Shown here: positions 59,015-64,000 of the stretch, piece by piece
Position numbering within the stretch: position 1 is the first letter of the stretch
Layout: each line of letters opens with the position of its first letter
From: an uncultured Clostridia bacterium
Lineage (GTDB): Bacteria > Bacillota > Clostridia > Christensenellales > Aristaeellaceae
Reading direction: 5' to 3'
Assembly (NCBI GenBank): GCA_944333055.1
Contig: CALVKT010000052.1
Location: 1-64,000 of the forward strand
Length of the DNA stretch: 64,000 nt
Program-made: the position numbers and the translations under genes
The notes under the pieces: model-generated
Told to the model about the DNA's origin: nothing
The model's database searches: none
The model's input: the letters and a program-made list of their open reading frames with translations, nothing else

Positions 59015-59745
59015 CTTTCCTTTGGGCGGCGGGCGGCACGCTCTTCACGTTTTTGATGACGGCGCTGGGTGCAGCGCTCGTCTTTTTGTTTCGCGCCCGG
59101 ATCGGCGCGCGGATGAACCGGCTCTCCCTGGGATTTTCGGGCGGCGTGATGAGCGCGGCGTCCGTGTTCAGCCTGCTGCTGCCCGCCATGGCGCAGGCGC
59201 AGGACGCCGCCTGGCGCGTGGCCACGTTCGGCTTTCTCGCGGGCGCGGGGCTGATGGCCGCGCTGGACGCGTGCATCGCCCGCAGACTCGGCACGCAATC
59301 GGAGGACGGGCGGCGCATGCTGCTGCTGTTCGCCGTGACGCTGCACAACATCCCGGAGGGGATGGCCGTCGGGCTGGCGCTGGGCGCGGCAGGCGGCGCG
59401 TCCCTGGCTGGCGCGTGCGCGCTGACGCTGGGCATCGCCGTGCAGAACGTGCCGGAGGGCGCGGCGATCAGCCTGCCGCTGCGCCAGAGCGGCATGAGCC
59501 GGCGACGCAGCTTTGCACTGGGCGCACTCTCCGGCGCGGTGGAGCCGCTCTTCGGCGTCCCGGCGGCGCTGCTGGCCGGCTGCGTGCGCGCGGCCATGCC
59601 GTGGCTGATGGCGTTTTCCGCGGGCGCGATGACGTGGGTGGTCTTCTCCGAGATGCTGCCCGAGGCCGGGCGCGCGCGCGACGGCGTGCTCGCCGCGCTC
59701 TTTGGCTACGCGCTGATGATGGCGCTGGACATCGCGCTGGGCTGA
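59008..59745 (+). CDS. ZIP-family metal transporter
   Basis: A 245-residue membrane protein with about eight helices. The metal-binding helices carry HNIPEGMAVGLALG and QNVPEGAAISLPLR (HNxPEG is the usual motif; the second has Gln in place of His). FSEMLPEAGRARDG follows near the end. It imports Zn2+ or Fe2+/Mn2+. The start at 59008 has GAGGTG 5-6 bp upstream, but both are within a perfect hairpin. It lies 49 bp after the FeoB-associated gene and may be part of the same transcript. Confidence 0.9.
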   Translation: MRSFLWAAGGTLFTFLMTALGAALVFLFRARIGARMNRLSLGFSGGVMSAASVFSLLLPAMAQAQDAAWRVATFGFLAGAGLMAALDACIARRLGTQSEDGRRMLLLFAVTLHNIPEGMAVGLALGAAGGASLAGACALTLGIAVQNVPEGAAISLPLRQSGMSRRRSFALGALSGAVEPLFGVPAALLAGCVRAAMPWLMAFSAGAMTWVVFSEMLPEAGRARDGVLAALFGYALMMALDIALG

Positions 59746-59765
59746 GCGCGATTTGGCCGCCATGC

Positions 59766-59794
59766 TTGCATTTTCCGCCTCAAGCGGGTATAAT
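59766..59794 (+). promoter_or_regulatory. Promoter of the DUF1292 gene
   Basis: -35 TTGCAT at 59766-59771 and -10 TATAAT at 59789-59794, spacer 17 bp. Confidence 0.8.
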
Positions 59795-59833
59795 GAAACC
59801 GCATGAAACATCGTGCGGACAGGAGGCAGTCAT

Positions 59834-60148
59834 ATGACCCCGGAACAGATGGAAGAGCGCGACATCGTGGAGTTTGTCGACGATGAAGGACACACGCTGC
59901 TGCTTGAGGTGATGGACTATTTCTTCTACAATGGCGAGGAGTTTGCCGCGCTGTGCGACGCGAAGGAGGACGGCGGGCAGACGGATGAGGACGCCGTCTA
60001 TATCATGAAGATCAACAGCTTCACCGATGAAAACGGCGAGGAGATGGAGGAGTTCGTCCCGCCGGAGGAGGAGCTGATGGAGAAGCTCATCGCCATCGTG
60101 CACACCCGCTTCAGCGAGGAGGACGACGGCGAAGACGAAGAAGCCTGA
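59834..60148 (+). CDS. DUF1292-family acidic protein
   Basis: A 104-residue, very acidic protein. IVEFVDDEGHTLLLEVMDYF, then EEFAALCDAKED and VYIMKINSFTDENG, is the DUF1292 pattern known from Firmicutes, often near the yrzL/ruvX genes. The function is not established. The start at 59834 has GGAGG 7 bp upstream. It has its own promoter and terminator. Confidence 0.85.
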   Translation: MTPEQMEERDIVEFVDDEGHTLLLEVMDYFFYNGEEFAALCDAKEDGGQTDEDAVYIMKINSFTDENGEEMEEFVPPEEELMEKLIAIVHTRFSEEDDGEDEEA

Positions 60149-60154
60149 CACACC

Positions 60155-60190
60155 TGCGGGGCGGATCGGTTCCGCTCCGCATTTTCTTTT
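60155..60190 (+). terminator. Terminator of the DUF1292 gene
   Basis: TGCGGGGCGGA pairs with TCCGCTCCGCA-like sequence around TCGGT and is followed by TTTTCTTTTT. Confidence 0.8.
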
Positions 60191-60202
60191 TGGGAGGCGC
60201 AC

Positions 60203-62110
60203 GTGAACGACCTGCTGCGACTGAAGATCGCCAAGCTGCCCGCCTGTCCGGGCTGCTACCTGATGAAGAGCGAGGGCCGGATCATCTACGTGGGCAAGGC
60301 AGTCAACCTCAAGAACCGCGTCAGCCAGTACTTCCACAGCAGCCGCGACCACACGCTCAAGGTGCGCGCGATGGTCGCGCGCATCGACGACTTTGACATC
60401 GTGCTCTGCGACACGAATCTGGAAGCGCTGATCCTGGAATGCAACCTGATCAAGCTGCACAAGCCCCAGTACAACATCCTGCTCAAAGACGACAAGCACT
60501 ACCCGTATCTGCGCATCGACGTCACGCAGGATTACCCGCGCGTGGAGCTGGTGCGCCGGGTGGAGAAGGATCGCGCGCGCTACTTCGGCCCCTACATGGG
60601 CGCCACCGGCGTGCGCGAGGTGCTCGACGTGCTGCGCGGGCTGTTCCCGCTGCGCACCTGCACGCAGGCGATCAAGCCCGGCATGCACAAGCGCCCCTGC
60701 CTGCACCATCAGCTCGGCGAATGTCTGGCCCCCTGCGCGGGGCTGACGACGCCCGAGGCCTACGGCAAGGTCGTTCAGGAGGTCATCGACTTCCTCTCCG
60801 GCAAGTCCGCGCCGGTGATGGAGCGCTTGCAGGCGCGCATGATGGAGGCCGCGCGCGACATGCAGTTTGAGCAGGCGGCCCAGATCCGCGACCGCATGCA
60901 GGCGGCGCAGCGGCTGATGGAGCGTCAAAAGGCGATCAACCTGCGCGGCGGCGATCAGGACATCGTCGCCTGCTGCGCGGACGGCATCGACGCGATGGTC
61001 GAGGTCGTGTTTGTGCGCGGCGGGCACATGATCGGCGCGGAGCACCACGCGCTGGAGGGCGCGGGCGATCAGGATGCCGCGCAGATCCTCGCCACTTTCC
61101 TCCTGCAATTCTACGACGACGGACGGGCGCCCGCCAGCGAGGTGCTGTGCATGGAGCCGCCCGATCAGGCGGAGGACATCGCAAGCGTGCTCGCCCAGCG
61201 CAAGGGCGCGAAGGTGCTGCTGCACGCGCCCCAGCGCGGCACAAAGCACAAGCTGGTCGAGCTGGCGCGAAAGAACGCCGAGGACGCGCTTTCAAAGCGC
61301 AACGCGCACCTGGCCCGCCAGAAGGCGCGCACGGTGGACGCCTGCGCGGCGCTGGCGCAGGCCGTGGGCATGGACAGGCCGCCCCGGCGCATCGAGGGCT
61401 ACGACATCTCCAACACGCAGGGCGAGCAGTCCGTGGCGAGCATGGTCGTCGCCATCGACGGCGTGGCGGCCCACAGCGAATACCGGATCTTCCGGATCAA
61501 GACGGTCGCGGGCGCCAACGACTTCGCCTCGATGAACGAGGCGCTCTCCAGACGTTTTGCGCGCGCGACGAAGGAGCGCGAGGCGCTCGTGCAGACCGGC
61601 CGGCTGTTTGCGGACGGCACGCTGCCCGAAGGCGCGCCGCCGCTTACCGGCTTTGCCGACCTGCCCGATTTGATCCTCATCGACGGCGGCCCGCAGCAGC
61701 TTCGCTTTGCGCGCGAGGCGATGCGCGCCGCCGGATACGACATTCCGATCTTCGGCCTGGCCAAGCGGCTGGAGGAGATCTTCCTGCCTGAAAGCGAGGA
61801 GAGCATCTTGCTGGACCGCAAGAGCCCCGCGCTCCACCTCATCCAGCGCATCCGCGACGAGGCGCACCGCTTCGGCATCACGCGCCACCGCAACCTGCGC
61901 CAGAAGGCGAGCCTGCACTCCGCGCTTGAGGACATCCCCGGCATCGGCAAGACGAGGCGCCGCGCGCTGCTGACGCACTTTAAATCCGTCTCGCGCATCG
62001 CGCAGGCGAGCGAGGCGGAGCTCTGCGAGGCGGAGGGCATCGGCCCGGTGCAGGCGAAAGCGATCTACCGGCACTTTCACAAGGCGGACGGACATACGGA
62101 GGAGGCGTGA
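60203..62110 (+). CDS. uvrC: UvrABC system protein C (excinuclease)
   Basis: A 635-residue nucleotide-excision repair nuclease that makes both incisions around UvrB-bound lesions. An N-terminal GIY-YIG domain (PGCYLMKSEGRIIYVGKAVN), a UVR motif (MQFEQAAQIRDRM), the RNase H-like region (RIEGYDISNTQGEQSVASMV) and C-terminal helix-hairpin-helix motifs (LEDIPGIGKTRRRALL) are all present. The start is GTG at 60203 with GGGAGG 5 bp upstream. It overlaps the yifB-like region by a few bases and is probably co-transcribed with it. Confidence 0.98.
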   Translation: MNDLLRLKIAKLPACPGCYLMKSEGRIIYVGKAVNLKNRVSQYFHSSRDHTLKVRAMVARIDDFDIVLCDTNLEALILECNLIKLHKPQYNILLKDDKHYPYLRIDVTQDYPRVELVRRVEKDRARYFGPYMGATGVREVLDVLRGLFPLRTCTQAIKPGMHKRPCLHHQLGECLAPCAGLTTPEAYGKVVQEVIDFLSGKSAPVMERLQARMMEAARDMQFEQAAQIRDRMQAAQRLMERQKAINLRGGDQDIVACCADGIDAMVEVVFVRGGHMIGAEHHALEGAGDQDAAQILATFLLQFYDDGRAPASEVLCMEPPDQAEDIASVLAQRKGAKVLLHAPQRGTKHKLVELARKNAEDALSKRNAHLARQKARTVDACAALAQAVGMDRPPRRIEGYDISNTQGEQSVASMVVAIDGVAAHSEYRIFRIKTVAGANDFASMNEALSRRFARATKEREALVQTGRLFADGTLPEGAPPLTGFADLPDLILIDGGPQQLRFAREAMRAAGYDIPIFGLAKRLEEIFLPESEESILLDRKSPALHLIQRIRDEAHRFGITRHRNLRQKASLHSALEDIPGIGKTRRRALLTHFKSVSRIAQASEAELCEAEGIGPVQAKAIYRHFHKADGHTEEA

Positions 62111-62112
62111 TC

Positions 62113-63651
62113 ATGCTCGCCAGCGTACACAGCATGGGTTTGAGCGGCATCGAGGGATACCGCGTGACGGTGGAAGCCTTCAGCGCGGACGGACTGCCGA
62201 TGTTCGAGCTCGTCGGCCTGCCGGACGCGGCGGTCAAGGAGAGCCGCGAGCGCGTGCGCGCGGCGATGGCCGCCTGCGATCTGTCCTTCCCCGTCGCGCG
62301 GCTGACGGTCAACCTCGCGCCGGCGGACACGAAGAAGGAAGGCCCCGCCTACGACCTGCCCATCGCGCTCGCCATCCTCGCCTGCTGCGGCGTCATCGAC
62401 GCGGCGGCGCTTGCCGAGACGGCCGCCGTGGGCGAGCTCTCGCTCACCGGCGGCGTGGTCGGCGTGCGCGGCGCGCTGTCCATGGCCATCGCCGCGCGCG
62501 GCTGCGGCGTCAGGCGGCTGCTACTGCCCGCCGAAAACGCCCGCGAGGCCGCCTGCGCGCAGGGGCTTGACGTGCTGCCCGTCGCGCATTTGCAGGAGGC
62601 CATCGACCACCTGCGCGGCAAGGCGCCCATCGCGCCCGTGCCGCCCGTGCCCTACGAAAAGATGCTGCGCGCGCGCCGCGTGAGCGGCGACTTCGCCGAC
62701 GTGCGCGGGCAGAAGAGCGCCAAGCGCGCGCTGGAGATCGCCGCGGCGGGCGGACACAACGTGCTGATGGTCGGCCCGCCGGGCAGCGGCAAGACGATGA
62801 TGGCGCGCTGCCTGCCGGGCATCCTGCCGGACATGACGCTCGACGAGGCGCTGGAGGTCACGCGCATCCACAGCGCGGCGGGCACGCTGCCCGCCGGAAA
62901 CGGCCTGATGCTCGAACGCCCGTTTCGCGCGCCGCACCACACGGCGAGCTCTGCGGCGCTGGTGGGCGGCGGCACGCGCGCGCGTCCGGGCGAGATCAGC
63001 CTGGCGCACGGCGGCGTGCTGTTCCTCGACGAGCTGCCGGAGTTCCAGCGCACGGCGCTGGAGGCCATGCGCCAGCCGCTGGAGGACGGCTTTGTGAGCG
63101 TCGTGCGCGTGAGCGCGCAGGCGCGCTATCCCGCCCGCGCCATGCTCGTGGCCGCGATGAACCCCTGCCCCTGCGGCTATCTGGGCAGCAAGGTGCAGCC
63201 TTGCCGCTGCAAGCCGCACGAAATCGAGCGCTACGTCTCGCGCATCTCCGGACCGCTGCTCGACCGCATTGACATCCAGCTTCAGGTCAGCGCGTTGAGC
63301 GTGCGCGAGATCACCTCCCGCGCCGAGGAGGAGTCCTCGGACGCCATCCGCGCGCGCGTGCAGGCGGCGCGCGCCCGCCAGCAGGCGCGCTACGCCGGCG
63401 CCACCTGCAACGCGGAGCTCTCCGCCCGGCAGGTCGGCGAGGTTTGCGCGCTGGACGCGGCGTGCACCGCGCTGCTGGAGCGCGCCTGCGAAAAATACGG
63501 CCTGTCCATGCGCGCGGTCACGCGCGTCAAGAAGGTCGCACGCACCATCGCCGACCTGGCGGGCGAGGCGCAGATCCGCCAGCCGCACCTGCTGGAAGCG
63601 CTCTCCTACCGCAATCCGGACAGGCGGCTGACCGAATCGCCCGCGACCTGA
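62113..63651 (+). CDS. yifB: YifB/ComM-family Mg chelatase-like AAA ATPase
   Basis: A 512-residue protein with an N-terminal Lon-protease-like domain (FELVGLPDAAVKESRERVR), a ChlI-type AAA domain with Walker A VGPPGSGKTMMAR, Walker B GVLFLDELPEF, and a C-terminal domain. In naturally competent species the ComM homolog promotes branch migration during recombination. ATG at 62113 has GGAGG 7 bp upstream; an upstream GTG at 62107 overlaps the uvrC stop and is less favoured. Confidence 0.95.
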   Translation: MLASVHSMGLSGIEGYRVTVEAFSADGLPMFELVGLPDAAVKESRERVRAAMAACDLSFPVARLTVNLAPADTKKEGPAYDLPIALAILACCGVIDAAALAETAAVGELSLTGGVVGVRGALSMAIAARGCGVRRLLLPAENAREAACAQGLDVLPVAHLQEAIDHLRGKAPIAPVPPVPYEKMLRARRVSGDFADVRGQKSAKRALEIAAAGGHNVLMVGPPGSGKTMMARCLPGILPDMTLDEALEVTRIHSAAGTLPAGNGLMLERPFRAPHHTASSAALVGGGTRARPGEISLAHGGVLFLDELPEFQRTALEAMRQPLEDGFVSVVRVSAQARYPARAMLVAAMNPCPCGYLGSKVQPCRCKPHEIERYVSRISGPLLDRIDIQLQVSALSVREITSRAEEESSDAIRARVQAARARQQARYAGATCNAELSARQVGEVCALDAACTALLERACEKYGLSMRAVTRVKKVARTIADLAGEAQIRQPHLLEALSYRNPDRRLTESPAT

Positions 63652-63689
63652 CGCATGGCCGCGCATCTGGCAGAAAAGGAGCTGACGAC

Positions 63690-64000
63690 ATGATCATCAA
63701 ATGGGACATCCCCTTCACGCCCGCGCAGGAGGCGCGCACGCTGCACATCCACCTGCCGGACGACTACGACCGCAGCGGCGAACGCTATCCGGTGATGTAC
63801 TTCTTCGACGGACACAACCTCTTCGCCGACGAGGACGCGACCTACGGCAAGAGCTGGGGGCTTGAAACCTTCCTCTCCGGCTGGGAAAAGCCGCTCATCG
63901 TCGTGGGCGTCGCCTGCTCGATGACCAACCGGCTCGTGGAGTACTGCCCGTATCACTTCACGAAGGGCTTTCTGGGCGAGATTCGCGGCACGGGCGATGC
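63690..64000 (+). CDS. Putative esterase (alpha/beta-hydrolase), 5' part
   Basis: The window ends inside this gene after about 103 codons. AHIHLP-type strand sequence (TLHIHLPDDYD) followed by YPVMYFFDGHNLF and PLIVVGVACS is the opening of the putative esterase/enterochelin-esterase-like family. AAAGGAG lies 8 bp before the ATG. The catalytic Ser region is beyond the window. It follows yifB after 38 bp. Confidence 0.75.
   Translation, partial: MIIKWDIPFTPAQEARTLHIHLPDDYDRSGERYPVMYFFDGHNLFADEDATYGKSWGLETFLSGWEKPLIVVGVACSMTNRLVEYCPYHFTKGFLGEIRGTGD

Overview
The window reads as a stretch of chromosome from a GC-rich member of the Firmicutes, most likely an anaerobic Clostridia. The evidence is a YhaM-type exoribonuclease, a DUF1292 protein, a DUF815 ATPase, FeoA/FeoB followed by a small Cys-rich FeoB-associated membrane protein, an LPXTG-type sorting signal, TTG and GTG starts behind strong GGAGG ribosome binding sites, and promoters with 17-bp spacers. 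The four extracytoplasmic solute-binding or fusion proteins have signal peptides but no lipobox cysteine, which is unusual for a single-membrane Gram-positive; I cannot name the genus.

Layout. From 1 to about 44.3 kb most genes run leftward: a short TetR-type regulator; a polar amino-acid ABC transporter; dnaX coupled to a GH13 glucosidase; fucO; two P-II-like proteins with a DUF1538 membrane protein; rpoB-rpoC as an isolated pair; a small membrane protein, a DUF815 ATPase and argS; a membrane-fusion protein with a 5'-truncated MacB-type permease; a flavodoxin; a DUF3798/sugar-type ABC transporter; a complete oppABCDF-type peptide importer; and a MgtC-family protein. Rightward exceptions are pepT, yhaM, an HxlR regulator, a membrane-anchored sigma-like protein and a MATE transporter. 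From 44.4 kb to the end nearly everything runs rightward: a serine hydrolase, an HtrA protease, an L,D-transpeptidase, three SGNH/DltD-like proteins around one MBOAT acyltransferase, a VanY carboxypeptidase, feoAB plus its small partner, a ZIP transporter, a DUF1292 protein, uvrC, yifB and the start of an esterase. A tRNA-Ala(GGC) lies leftward at 56.2 kb.

How the parts work together. The 45.8-54.8 kb block is a cell-envelope district: an exported protease, a transpeptidase and a D,D-carboxypeptidase with peptidoglycan-binding repeats, and an O-acylation module in which one MBOAT is flanked by three SGNH partners. Nutrient import dominates 28.8-41.2 kb. Metal uptake (Feo, ZIP) follows the tRNA.

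Signs of remodelling are a 16.5-copy GTCT tract upstream of the TetR gene, an inverted pair of about 150-bp repeats around the argS region, a decayed duplicate of the oppB 5' end, a beheaded macB, and an IS1182-like transposase remnant abutting a broken LPXTG surface protein. No CRISPR array, prophage or rRNA was seen. Functional calls are from reading conserved motifs by eye; no database search was run.
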